Source: Exiguobacterium sp018617385 (GTDB taxonomy: Bacteria > Bacillota > Bacilli > Exiguobacteriales > Exiguobacteriaceae). From it: a stretch of 64,000 nucleotides of DNA. Below are positions 17,415 to 24,888 of this stretch, piece by piece. The DNA lies in assembly GCF_018617385.1 (NCBI RefSeq), contig NZ_JACSKA010000001.1:1178001-1242000 (forward strand). The letters run 5' to 3'. Under the pieces are notes generated by a model. It ran no database searches and was not told the origin of the DNA. It saw only the letters and a program-made list of their open reading frames with translations. Numbering within the stretch: position 1 is the first letter of the stretch; each line of letters begins with the position of its first letter. Both the position numbers and the translations under genes were made by a program.

Positions 17415-17840
17415 TTAGCTTTCTCTTTGATTCCATTGATACTCCATTCCGACGGATTCAGGTCGTGAGTAATCAAAACCGAACTGTCGATACAACCCAT
17501 CGGCTGGAATGTCTGCGATTAAACTAATGATGGCCGTTTCATCCGCTTCTTGTAAGATCCAGTCCATCAAATGCTCCATGATTAATTTTCCGAGTCCAAG
17601 ACCTTGGCACTCCGGGTCTACGACGATATCTACTAAATGGAATACCATCCCGCCGTCACCGACGACACGCCCCATTCCGACAATCTCATCATCTAAGTAT
17701 AAACAAATCCCAAAAAGCGTATTTTGAAGTCCTTTCACCGTGCCTCGATCAGAACGTCGTGGCATCCCCGCCTTCACGCGTAACGCTTGGTGTTGTTCTG
17801 GAGTCGGTGTTTCGACTTTTACAGTCACTTCATTGACCAT
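17415..17840 (-). CDS. GNAT family N-acetyltransferase
   Basis: 141 residues from ATG 17840, 8 nt after AGAGGGGG; the frame has an earlier TTG. Acetyl-CoA binding motif A is clear: VDIVVDPECQGLGLGKLIMEHL, with the Q-G-x-G-x-G-K loop. The C-terminal YRQFGFDYSRPESVGMEY is typical of the YvbK/PaiA-like small GNATs. Substrate unknown. It precedes the antiporter in the same direction and may share its transcript. Confidence 0.88.
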   Translation of the reverse strand: MVNEVTVKVETPTPEQHQALRVKAGMPRRSDRGTVKGLQNTLFGICLYLDDEIVGMGRVVGDGGMVFHLVDIVVDPECQGLGLGKLIMEHLMDWILQEADETAIISLIADIPADGLYRQFGFDYSRPESVGMEYQWNQRES

Positions 17841-17956
17841 ACTCAAATCCCCCTCTGCACAAGTTGATTTTATTTTCCCGATATATTGAATGAATAAACC
17901 TTGATTTTAAAAATAGGCTATCTTCATAATGAGAAAGAGACAGGGGGGAATAATTG

Positions 17957-18502
17957 ATGATCAATGGTCAATCCATCTTACCGGCGATACGGGACATGCG
18001 AGATTTAGAGCGGTTTTTATCGAGTGATTTCGAATTAGGGGTGTTACTAGAGATTCATATGAGCCGATTGGACTCCATCTTCAAATTATTGAGGAAGCAT
18101 GATAAAAAAGTGTTCATCCATATGGATTTGATTCAAGGTATGAAGGCCGACGAGTATGCGACGGAGTATGTCTGTCAGACGTTTAAACCGTTCGGCATCA
18201 TCTCGACGAAAGGAAACGTCATCGTCAAGGCAAAGCAAAATGATGTGGTCACTGTGCAGCGTCTATTTTTAATTGATTCCACCTCATTAGAGAAAAGTAT
18301 CAAACATATCGAACGTTCGAAACCGGACTATATCGAAGTACTGCCAGGCATTGTGCCTAAGTATATTCAACGTGTGAAAGAGAAGACGGGAATACCCGTT
18401 TTCGCAGGTGGGCTTATTGAAACAAAGGAGGAAGTCCAAGCGGCACTTGATGCGGGAGCGAGTGTGATCACGACTTCGAATCGAAAACTATGGTCCGACT
18501 AA
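17957..18502 (+). CDS. glpP: Glycerol-3-phosphate responsive antiterminator GlpP
   Basis: 181 residues. GlpP binds glycerol-3-phosphate and then binds leader RNA of glp transcripts to prevent termination. Key stretches are KVFIHMDLIQGMKADEYATEYVCQ, ISTKGNVIVKAKQ, QRLFLIDSTSLEKS and EVLPGIVPKYI, with the last block GGLIETKEEVQAALDAGASVITTSN. ATG 17957 is 8 nt after GGGGGG. Unlike in B. subtilis, glpF, glpK and glpD do not follow; an SDR gene does, 39 nt later. Its target operons must lie elsewhere. Confidence 0.94.
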   Translation: MINGQSILPAIRDMRDLERFLSSDFELGVLLEIHMSRLDSIFKLLRKHDKKVFIHMDLIQGMKADEYATEYVCQTFKPFGIISTKGNVIVKAKQNDVVTVQRLFLIDSTSLEKSIKHIERSKPDYIEVLPGIVPKYIQRVKEKTGIPVFAGGLIETKEEVQAALDAGASVITTSNRKLWSD

Positions 18503-18541
18503 TCAAGATTTGGGTATACAGTCTTTTAGGAGGGATGAATG

Positions 18542-19246
18542 ATGAAAGACGTGATGATTGTAACAGGGGTCAGTCAAGGAATAGGTTACGCGATTGCTCA
18601 AGCTTTCGTAAATCAGTATGAAGTGATCGGGCTAGACATTGGAGATGATCCAGATATCGAAGGGTTACGCTTTTATCAAGTAGACCTTGGAGACACGTCT
18701 GAACTTAAGCGTGTCTTTGACGATATTCACAACGAATTTGGTCGAGCCCATGTGTTGATCAACAATGGAGGGATCGCTTCGCTGGTCAAGCCGATTGATG
18801 AGCTTGAGATTGACACGTTCAAGCGAGTCATCGATGTCAATTTAGTCGGGACATTTAGTTGTGCGAAATACTTTTTAGAACTGAATCAAGGTGAGTCGTA
18901 CGGAAGAATCGTCAACATGGCCTCGACACGTGCCTTCCAGAATGAGCCGCATTGGGACGCATATGGTGCATCTAAAGGAGGGATCGTTGGACTGACTCAT
19001 TCACTCGCCATCTCATTAGGCGATCGCCCCGTGACAGTGAATGCAATCAGTCCAGGATGGATTCATACGTCCGATGAGGCATTACGCGAGATTGATCATG
19101 AGCAGCACCCATCAGGACGGGTCGGTGAACCGGAAGATATCGTCCGCGCTGTGCAGTACTTGATTGACCGTAAAAACAGTTTTGTGAACGGTCATAATCT
19201 TGTCATCGATGGGGGAATGACGAAAAAAATGATTTATGAAGAATGA
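18542..19246 (+). CDS. Short-chain dehydrogenase/reductase (SDR)
   Basis: 234 residues, classical SDR size. The cofactor motif is TGVSQGIG at about residues 8-15, followed by the NNGG variant of NNAG, the active-site Ser in MASTRAF and YGASK with the catalytic Tyr and Lys. The C-terminal NGHNLVIDGGMT is typical of enoyl/ketoacyl reductase-like SDRs. Substrate not determinable. The ATG at 18542 is 7 nt after AGGAGGG (an earlier ATG at 18539 is 4 nt away). It is probably co-transcribed with glpP. Confidence 0.88.
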   Translation: MKDVMIVTGVSQGIGYAIAQAFVNQYEVIGLDIGDDPDIEGLRFYQVDLGDTSELKRVFDDIHNEFGRAHVLINNGGIASLVKPIDELEIDTFKRVIDVNLVGTFSCAKYFLELNQGESYGRIVNMASTRAFQNEPHWDAYGASKGGIVGLTHSLAISLGDRPVTVNAISPGWIHTSDEALREIDHEQHPSGRVGEPEDIVRAVQYLIDRKNSFVNGHNLVIDGGMTKKMIYEE

Positions 19247-19256
19247 TGCGACAATA

Positions 19257-19283
19257 TACCTAAAATTGGTTAGAATTTAGGTT
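19257..19283 (+). terminator. AT-rich hairpin after the SDR gene
   Basis: CCTAAAATT and GAATTTAGG nearly pair and TTATTT follows. The stem is weak, so the terminator call is tentative. Confidence 0.4.
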
Positions 19284-19346
19284 ATTTATACCTAATTCCG
19301 GGTAAGGAATAGAAGAGTTTTCATCCGGAAGAAGGAGGATCGTGAC

Positions 19347-20195
19347 ATGAATCCGCTCGTTGAAGAAGCACTGCGTTTTTCGTCTATTCGTCACGGAGGA
19401 CAGTATCGAAAAGGTTCATCCATTCCATATTTGTCACATCCATTCTCGGTCGCCATGCTTCTTGAGTCCGATCATCAAGCACCGGCAGTGGTGGCGGCAG
19501 GATTGCTTCATGATTTGGTTGAGGACACGAAGACGGACCCACAAGAAATCTTATCAAAATTCGGTTCTGACGTTCACAGGCTCGTTCTCGCGGTCTCGGA
19601 GAAAAATCGTGAAGAGTCGTGGGAACAGCGAAAACGGATGACACTTCAACAGGTGCAGTCACTTCAATTTGATGAAGTCGCACTTCTCGTGGCGGACAAG
19701 CTACATAATCTCCGCTCCATCCGTTATGATCTTGAGATGGAAGGGATGAAGGTGTGGCAACGTTTTAAACGGCCGATGCGGGACCAATCGTGGTATTACC
19801 ATGAGTTGCTGTCAGCATTTGAACCATTTCGGAGCTCGACAGACCTGATTGGCTTGTATGAACAAGAACTCCATCTATTGTTTTACGGTGAGAAGAATGC
19901 GAAAGATCGAAAAGTGGCAAGACTCCTCGAATCCATGTTGACTCATTTCATCGAGGACGAATGGTTGCAAGAATCGGCACCACTATGTCAAACGGCATAT
20001 GAATTAAGAGAGATTGTTGCGCGAGAGACGATTGATGACGAAGAGATTGCGTGCTTCCGAAAACGACTTCACGAAGCGGGTTGGACCACGCCGTTGCCAC
20101 CTGAGAAACTCGCAGGGATGCAAGAACTCGCATATCGGACGGCTTTCGACCCACAGGGGCTTCTCTCGCTCATGCGCCGCTCGATTGTCAACTAG
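19347..20195 (+). CDS. HD-domain phosphohydrolase, SpoT/small alarmone hydrolase-like
   Basis: 282 residues. The N-terminal half is a SpoT-type HD domain: HGGQYRKGSSIPYLSHP, AAGLLHDLVEDT (His-Asp and Glu-Asp) and EVALLVADKLHNLRS. Together these give the H...HD...ED...D set that binds Mn2+ and hydrolyses the 3'-pyrophosphate of (p)ppGpp. There is no synthetase (RelA_SpoT) or TGS domain, so this is a stand-alone hydrolase. The C-terminal 120 residues are helical with no family recognised. It is immediately upstream of a Mn riboswitch, whose promoter lies in its last codons. Confidence 0.8.
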   Translation: MNPLVEEALRFSSIRHGGQYRKGSSIPYLSHPFSVAMLLESDHQAPAVVAAGLLHDLVEDTKTDPQEILSKFGSDVHRLVLAVSEKNREESWEQRKRMTLQQVQSLQFDEVALLVADKLHNLRSIRYDLEMEGMKVWQRFKRPMRDQSWYYHELLSAFEPFRSSTDLIGLYEQELHLLFYGEKNAKDRKVARLLESMLTHFIEDEWLQESAPLCQTAYELREIVARETIDDEEIACFRKRLHEAGWTTPLPPEKLAGMQELAYRTAFDPQGLLSLMRRSIVN

Positions 20196-20213
20196 TTCTC
20201 TTCATGCTATAGT
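20185..20213 (+). promoter_or_regulatory. Sigma-A promoter of the Mn riboswitch transcript
   Basis: TTGTCA, a 17-nt spacer, then TATAGT. The -35 overlaps the HD gene's last codons and the start site falls at about 20220, the first base of the riboswitch region. Confidence 0.8.
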
Positions 20214-20220
20214 CAAAAGG

Positions 20221-20325
20221 AAGATAAAAAGGGGAGTAGCGACCACAGTTGTGGTCGATGGGTCGTCATTACAGTGCATGCGCACTCGGTCCATCGAGCT
20301 TTTACAAGTCCGCAAGACCTTTTTA
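20221..20325 (+). promoter_or_regulatory. yybP-ykoY manganese riboswitch
   Basis: The conserved parts are GGGGAGTAGC at 20231-20240, GGTCGTCA at 20260-20268 and GCAAGACCTTT at 20312-20322. AAAAAGG (20226-20232) can pair with CCTTTTT (20318-20324) as the closing helix. The 3' strand also forms the 5' arm of a strong terminator, so Mn2+ binding should release the terminator (an ON switch). The family is known to sense Mn2+ and to control cation exporters such as the CaCA gene that follows. Confidence 0.9.
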
Positions 20326-20360
20326 TGGGCGTTTTTGTCGTCCATAAAAAGGTCTTTTTT
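20315..20360 (+). terminator. Riboswitch-controlled intrinsic terminator
   Basis: A perfect 14-bp stem, AGACCTTTTTATGG (20315-20328) with CCATAAAAAGGTCT (20342-20355), followed by a T tract. Its 5' arm overlaps the aptamer's closing helix. Confidence 0.9.
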
Positions 20361-20382
20361 GTTTACCCAAGGAGGAGAAAAA

Positions 20383-21372
20383 ATGGTATTTGTTTATTTC
20401 TTATTGGCCGCGGCCATCACTGTCTATGCCGCCATCAAATTGTCAACGTACGCCGACGTCATGACTGAAAAATCGAAAATGGGCGGGATGCTCGTCGGTA
20501 CGGTTTTATTGGCAGGAGCGACGTCGCTCCCGGAAGTGACAACGAGTATATCGGCTGTCATGATTGACAACCCCGACATTGCCATCGGGAACATGCTTGG
20601 GAGTAACTTATTCAATATCTTTATCTTAGCGATGTTCGACCTATACTTCCGACAGAAGCAATTATTCAACTATGCGAGTCGGGACCATCTGTATACGGCC
20701 GGACTTGGGTTACTCTTGACCGTCACGACGTTGATTGCCTTGATCGTTCGCGTCGATATGACGTTTATCGGAATCGGAGTCGACGCACTCCTCATTGCGA
20801 TCCTTTACGGCATCGGAATCTACTATATCGGGAAACAACCGAAAGATCCGGTCGCGGAACAAGAGGTCGAAGAAGAGGTGGTTGTCGGGAAATATGAAGA
20901 CATCACGCTCAAACGTGCAGTCTTTGGATTCATCATCGCTGCAATCGTGATCATGGCGGCAGGAACAGCCCTTTCGATCACGGGAGACCAGATTGCCGTC
21001 GTCACAGGACTCGGTTCTAGCTTTGTCGGTAGCTTCTTGATTGCGGCATCGACGTCACTCCCGGAAGCGGTCGCCGTGTTCATGGCACTCAAACTTCGTA
21101 ATGTCAACTTGGCATTCGGTTCGATTCTCGGTTCGAATATCTTCAATATGCTCATTATCGCCATGTCCGATGTCTTTTATCGGAATGGATCAATCCTCGC
21201 AGATGTCTCGACGTCACACCTCGTATCTGCGGTCGGGATCACCATCCTATCGATCCTTGTGATGTACAGTGTGCTCAGACAAAATGTCACGTCGAAGGTA
21301 CGTTATGTGATTCCTTCGTTACTCGTTGTCGTCGTCTATTTCGTTTCGTCTTACTTGATCTTTATCGGGTAA
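20383..21372 (+). CDS. CaCA-family cation:sodium/proton exchanger (Mn riboswitch-controlled)
   Basis: 329 residues from ATG 20383 with GGAGGAG just upstream; the open frame back to 20014 is not coding. Two homologous halves of about five membrane segments each carry the alpha-repeat GATSLPEVTTSI...GNMLGSNLFN and ASTSLPEAVAVFMA...GSILGSNIFN, the CaCA signature. An acidic linker (about residues 153-172) separates them. The family exchanges Ca2+ (or other divalents) for Na+ or H+. The riboswitch argues for Mn2+ export here, though substrate is an inference. Confidence 0.9.
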   Translation: MVFVYFLLAAAITVYAAIKLSTYADVMTEKSKMGGMLVGTVLLAGATSLPEVTTSISAVMIDNPDIAIGNMLGSNLFNIFILAMFDLYFRQKQLFNYASRDHLYTAGLGLLLTVTTLIALIVRVDMTFIGIGVDALLIAILYGIGIYYIGKQPKDPVAEQEVEEEVVVGKYEDITLKRAVFGFIIAAIVIMAAGTALSITGDQIAVVTGLGSSFVGSFLIAASTSLPEAVAVFMALKLRNVNLAFGSILGSNIFNMLIIAMSDVFYRNGSILADVSTSHLVSAVGITILSILVMYSVLRQNVTSKVRYVIPSLLVVVVYFVSSYLIFIG

Positions 21373-21379
21373 ACTCATG

Positions 21380-21406
21380 CATCAGCCTTAGGGCTGATGT
21401 TTTTTT
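21380..21406 (+). terminator. Terminator after the exchanger
   Basis: CATCAGCC, TTAG loop, GGCTGATG, followed by a run of seven T. Confidence 0.85.
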
Positions 21407-21462
21407 AATTGGGAATGCGAATTCATTGCTTCGGGTATAGGGGAATGGAAGGAGGGGTGGCG

Positions 21463-22524
21463 ATGCAAATGCAAGAAGTGGAGACACGGCAAGCGTATAC
21501 GATTTTGATTCCGGCATATAACCCTGACGAGGCACTCGTCACACTCGTGGAGAAGTTGAGGGCGAGCGGGTTTTCGAACATCATTGTGGTCAATGACGGT
21601 AGTGACGAATCGTCGGTAGGCACATTTGATAAGATTGCATCATTTGTCGACCAAGTGTTAACGCACGAACAGAATCAAGGGAAGGGCGCCGCAATCAAGA
21701 CAGGATTACGCTACGCGGTAGATAAGTACCCGGAAAAAATAGGGGTGATCACGGTCGATGCCGACGGGCAGCATTTACCGCAAGATGTCGTCAACGTGTA
21801 TGAGGAAGGTGTGAATAAACCACATCATCTCATCATGGGATGCCGTGATTTTAGCGGAGAGGCGATTCCGCTCAGAAGCCGATTCGGCAATCAGGCGACA
21901 CGGCTCGTCATGTTGATTGGGAGTGGGTTGAAGTTAAAAGACACGCAGACGGGACTTCGTGCCATCCCGATGCGATACGCTAGGCAACTGCTTGACATTC
22001 CGGGAAATCGATATGAGTTCGAGATGAATATGCTCACGTTCACGAAACGATTGCAGGTACCGATTCAACAGACGACCATCCAGACCGTATATGAGAATGA
22101 AAATGACTCATCCCATTTCCGACCGATTCTCGACTCAATCTTAATTTATCGGATGTTTTTAATGTATTCGTTATCGTCTGTCGCCTCGTTCCTTGTCGAC
22201 GTTGGGATGTATGCACTCTTCATTTATTTATTATCCCCATACTTCGATACAGCTCACGTCGTCATTGCGACGGTTATCGCTCGAGTCATCTCTTCTCTAT
22301 TCAATTATCTCGTGAATCGAAAAGTAGTCTTCGATTCGAAGGCGCGGCGGTCCCTTCCAAAATACTTTAGTCTCGTCGTGCTACAAATGGCTGTTTCGGC
22401 ACTCCTTGTCTATCTCCTGTTTCTCTTGTTCAGACAGGGTGAGGTCATCTTAAAAGTGGTCGTCGATAGCTTTCTCTTTTTCGTCAGTTATTATATTCAA
22501 AAAAGATGGATATTCAAAAAATGA
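21463..22524 (+). CDS. Glycosyltransferase family 2 / GtrA fusion protein
   Basis: 353 residues from ATG 21463, with GGAGGGG 7 nt upstream. Residues about 10-215 are a DPM-type GT2 domain: IPAYNPDEAL, VVNDGSDE, GKGAAIKTGLRYA and TVDADGQH, whose DAD binds the metal and nucleotide sugar. Residues about 225-350 form a GtrA domain of four membrane segments ending in basic QKRWIFKK. The fusion of a polyprenyl-phosphate glycosyltransferase with a GtrA flippase-like domain is known in Firmicutes and suggests wall or teichoic acid glycosylation. A short dyad terminator follows. Confidence 0.9.
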   Translation: MQMQEVETRQAYTILIPAYNPDEALVTLVEKLRASGFSNIIVVNDGSDESSVGTFDKIASFVDQVLTHEQNQGKGAAIKTGLRYAVDKYPEKIGVITVDADGQHLPQDVVNVYEEGVNKPHHLIMGCRDFSGEAIPLRSRFGNQATRLVMLIGSGLKLKDTQTGLRAIPMRYARQLLDIPGNRYEFEMNMLTFTKRLQVPIQQTTIQTVYENENDSSHFRPILDSILIYRMFLMYSLSSVASFLVDVGMYALFIYLLSPYFDTAHVVIATVIARVISSLFNYLVNRKVVFDSKARRSLPKYFSLVVLQMAVSALLVYLLFLLFRQGEVILKVVVDSFLFFVSYYIQKRWIFKK

Positions 22525-22547
22525 CCGGTCATGATTTCATGACCGGT
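22524..22547. terminator. Terminator between convergent genes
   Basis: A perfect 11-bp inverted repeat ACCGGTCATGA-TT-TCATGACCGGT between the GT2 gene and the exonuclease gene. Confidence 0.75.
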
Positions 22548-23114
22548 TTAATATGCGAGCGTTCCTGTTTTGACGGACGTATAGCGATGTAATTCTTTTG
22601 GGTTTGTGATGCCGGTTTTTTGCATCATGTCTCGCATGAGTAGCGCGCATACACGAGCATCTTCCGCGGCATCATGATGAATAAACGGCACGTTCAAGTG
22701 TTCTGCCATCGTGTTCAATTTATGGTTCGGGAGCCCTGGATACAGTTTACGTGACAGTTTGACGGTGCAACCGTACTCGATTGTCGGGAAATCGAATAGA
22801 TCATATTTTACAATCGCCTTTCTCAAGGCACCCATGTCAAATGAGGCGTTATGTGCGATGACGAGGTCCACTTCCCGTAAAATCGGGTAAAGAGAGGAGA
22901 GTACTTCCGGTAATGCCGGTGCATCCCACACGTCACTCGGACGGATGCCATGGACGCGGATGTTACCCATATCAAAGTCTTCCTCCGGATTGACGAGTCG
23001 CTGGTCGGTTTCGACCACATCTCCATTTTGAAGGATGCTCCATCCGACAGAACAGATGCTACGGCTATCACGGTTAGCGGTCTCCACGTCAAGTGCGAGA
23101 ATGGAATGATTCAT
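22548..23114 (-). CDS. DEDDh 3'-5' exonuclease (DNA polymerase III epsilon-like)
   Basis: 188 residues, a stand-alone exonuclease domain. ExoI is LDVETAN (Asp9, Glu11), ExoII IAHNASFDMGALRK and ExoIIIe HHDAAEDARVCALL with the His-x4-Asp of the DEDDh class. The protein resembles DinG-less epsilon-type exonucleases that trim or repair DNA ends or RNA. The partner is unknown. Start ATG 23114; the spacer upstream holds the terminator of the copper-type protein. Confidence 0.9.
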   Translation of the reverse strand: MNHSILALDVETANRDSRSICSVGWSILQNGDVVETDQRLVNPEEDFDMGNIRVHGIRPSDVWDAPALPEVLSSLYPILREVDLVIAHNASFDMGALRKAIVKYDLFDFPTIEYGCTVKLSRKLYPGLPNHKLNTMAEHLNVPFIHHDAAEDARVCALLMRDMMQKTGITNPKELHRYTSVKTGTLAY

Positions 23115-23145
23115 AGTTTACCTTCTTTCCTATGCAATAAAAAAA

Positions 23146-23164
23146 GTCTAACAGAAAGTTAGAC
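23146..23164 (-). terminator. Terminator of the Cys-rich protein gene
   Basis: GTCTAAC-AGAAA-GTTAGAC. On the minus strand it is followed by TTTTTTT. Confidence 0.8.
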
Positions 23165-23175
23165 GAATGTCGTGC

Positions 23176-23508
23176 TTAAGCGGCAACGAGGGTACGGCAA
23201 GCTTCCGCACAACGCTCACATGCTTTGGCACAGGCTTGGCAATGGTCATGCTGATGGCGTCCGCACTCAACTGCACACGTATCACAGACTTGAGCGCATA
23301 GAGCGACGATTGGTTTTGAGAAGGCTGAATCTGTTTCTAAGGCATTTAAAGCTAAAGTACAAATGTCAGAGCATTCTCGAGTCAGTCGGATGCATTCGGT
23401 GAACATGTGTAAATCCTCTTCTTGCAAACTTTTTGAGAAGCAGTGGTTGCATGCTCGCATGCATTCGATCACGCTCGTCAATGTTTCTTCTACAGATGTG
23501 CGTTCCAT
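23176..23508 (-). CDS. Cys-rich four-helix-bundle copper-binding protein (DUF326/Csp-like)
   Basis: 110 residues from ATG 23508; the frame's first codon is a TTG. Fifteen Cys are spread as CxxxC or CxxC pairs through helices: ECMRACNHC, ECIRLTRECSDIC, LCAQVCDTCAVEC and HCQACAKACERCAEAC. This is the signature of the copper storage protein family (Csp3, YhjQ-like), a tetramer of four-helix bundles that holds many Cu(I). No signal peptide, so it would act in the cytosol as copper storage or detoxification. No csoR/copA gene is adjacent. Confidence 0.88.
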   Translation of the reverse strand: MERTSVEETLTSVIECMRACNHCFSKSLQEEDLHMFTECIRLTRECSDICTLALNALETDSAFSKPIVALCAQVCDTCAVECGRHQHDHCQACAKACERCAEACRTLVAA

Positions 23509-23590
23509 CAAAATTCCCCCTTATTTAAAAAAGTCTAACTATCATTACCCGTTCAGAAAGGGGTTGAATCGCACCATACCAATAAAAAAG

Positions 23591-23611
23591 CCACACCTCA
23601 TCCGAGATGTG
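23591..23611 (-). terminator. Terminator of the tRNA-Ala gene
   Basis: CACATCTC-GGAT-GAGGTGTG on the minus strand, followed by GGCTTTTTT. Confidence 0.8.
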
Positions 23612-23620
23612 ACAAATTAA

Positions 23621-23693
23621 TGGAGCATAGGGGGCTCGAACCCCTGACCTCTACGCTGCCAGCGTAGCGCTCTCCCAGCTGAGCTAATGCCCC
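23621..23693 (-). tRNA. tRNA-Ala(GGC)
   Basis: Read on the minus strand, acceptor arms GGGGCAT and ATGCTCC pair (one G-U). The D-arm is GCTC-AGCTGGGA-GAGC, the anticodon stem CTACG/CGTAG with loop CTGGCAG, and the T-arm AGGGG-TTCGAGC-CCCCT. The loop gives anticodon GGC, reading GCC and GCU alanine codons. CCA is not encoded. A promoter (TTGCCA, 18 nt, TATAAT at 23709-23704) precedes it and a terminator follows. Confidence 0.95.
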
Positions 23694-23703
23694 GTTCGAA
23701 ATC

Positions 23704-23733
23704 ATTATATCATCGTAGTATTCGACATGGCAA
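23704..23733 (-). promoter_or_regulatory. Sigma-A promoter of tRNA-Ala
   Basis: Minus strand TTGCCA (23733-23728), 18-nt spacer, TATAAT (23709-23704). The start site would lie about 5-10 nt before the tRNA. Confidence 0.7.
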
Positions 23734-23816
23734 TTCCCTTTTTGAATTTAGGTTTATAAAATTGGAGACGTGGGAATTTCATGTTAGACGTTATATTAAG
23801 AAAGCAGGTGTGCTTC

Positions 23817-24680
23817 ATGGAAATGATTCTTTTGGCACTCTTACCGGCACTCATGTGGGGAAGTATTCCACTCATCGTGTCGAAAGTGGGAGGAAAACCG
23901 ATTCAGCAGTTAATCGGCACGACCATCGGGGCGATGATCATGGCGGTCGTGATTGCCCTCGTCTTCCGACCAGAGTTCACGACACTCGCCATCGTGACCG
24001 GATTTATCTCAGGGGCGTTCTGGGCGCTCGGTCAATATTTGCAGTTCCAATCGTTCCAAATCTTAAGCGTCTCCAAAGCGATGCCAATCAGTACGGGGAT
24101 GCAGCTCGTCGGGACGTCTCTCTTTGGGGTCATCGTTCTCGGTGACTGGCAGACGACGACGGAGCTATGGTTAGGGTTTTCAGCGCTCGTCTTGATTATC
24201 ATCGGGGCGACCATGACTTCATACCAACAGAAGAAAGATCAGGATAGTGCTGGAGCTTTGAAAAAGGGATTACTCGTCCTATTCGTCTCGAGTATCGGTT
24301 ACGTCACGTATGCCGTCTTGACGAACTACTTTGAAGTAGAAGGGATTACCGCGATTCTTCCACAATCCGTCGGGATGTTCATCGCGGCACTTCTGTTCAG
24401 TCTTCGTGAGAAAGACGTCAAGAAACTGGATCCACGCACATTCAAAAATATCTTGGCCGGGCTTGCCTGGGGAATCGGGAACTTCGGACTTTTCGTTTCA
24501 AGCGGAGAAGTGGGGATCGCGACCTCGTTCGCCTTATCCCAATTGAACGTCGTCGTGGCGACTCTCGGTGGGATCTATCTCTTGAAAGAAGAGAAGACGA
24601 CAAAGGAACGTGTCTTCGTCTTTATGGGAATTGGTTTGATTGTCGTCGCTGGATTTATGCTTGGTATTGCCAAGAGTTAA
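23817..24680 (+). CDS. glcU: GRP-family sugar transporter (glucose uptake, GlcU-like)
   Basis: 287 residues, about ten membrane segments. The N-terminus ILLALLPALMWGSIPLIVSKVGG, with LGTTxGA-like IGTTIGAMI and GFISGAFWALGQYLQF...SKAMPISTGMQLVG, matches GlcU/RbsU proton-coupled sugar permeases. I chose ATG 23817 because homologous proteins begin right at this hydrophobic block; an in-frame ATG at 23781 exists. The sugar is likely glucose but could be ribose. No glucose dehydrogenase is adjacent. A large terminator follows. Confidence 0.87.
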   Translation: MEMILLALLPALMWGSIPLIVSKVGGKPIQQLIGTTIGAMIMAVVIALVFRPEFTTLAIVTGFISGAFWALGQYLQFQSFQILSVSKAMPISTGMQLVGTSLFGVIVLGDWQTTTELWLGFSALVLIIIGATMTSYQQKKDQDSAGALKKGLLVLFVSSIGYVTYAVLTNYFEVEGITAILPQSVGMFIAALLFSLREKDVKKLDPRTFKNILAGLAWGIGNFGLFVSSGEVGIATSFALSQLNVVVATLGGIYLLKEEKTTKERVFVFMGIGLIVVAGFMLGIAKS

Positions 24681-24702
24681 ATTTTTATTATGAACTGAAA
24701 AG

Positions 24703-24748
24703 AACCTTGAATGCGCACTCGTGCTAGAGTGCCATTCAAGGTTTTTGT
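24703..24748 (+). terminator. Strong terminator after glcU
   Basis: AACCTTGAATG and CATTCAAGGTT form an 11-bp outer stem with an inner GCACTC/GAGTGC stem, followed by TTTT. Confidence 0.9.
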
Positions 24749-24888
24749 ATTGAGTAAATTTTAATCGTTGACGTGAGGGCAGGAGATGACGCAATCGATA
24801 GGGAAGTAATCTCATGTTGCGTTCTTCATATAGGGCGTACAGCGTATTCGTGATTGATTAAAAATGTAGAATAAAGGGGAAACGAATC

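Noticed and set aside
20014..20382. In-frame upstream extension of the CaCA exchanger gene
   Set aside because: The extension runs through the HD gene's 3' end, a sigma-A promoter, a riboswitch and a terminator, and lacks an RBS. The real start is ATG 20383 after GGAGGAG.
24749..24888. Tiny frame AGGAG-ATG encoding 7 codons before the SRPBCC gene
   Set aside because: Too short to support as a gene; nothing else recognised in the gap.
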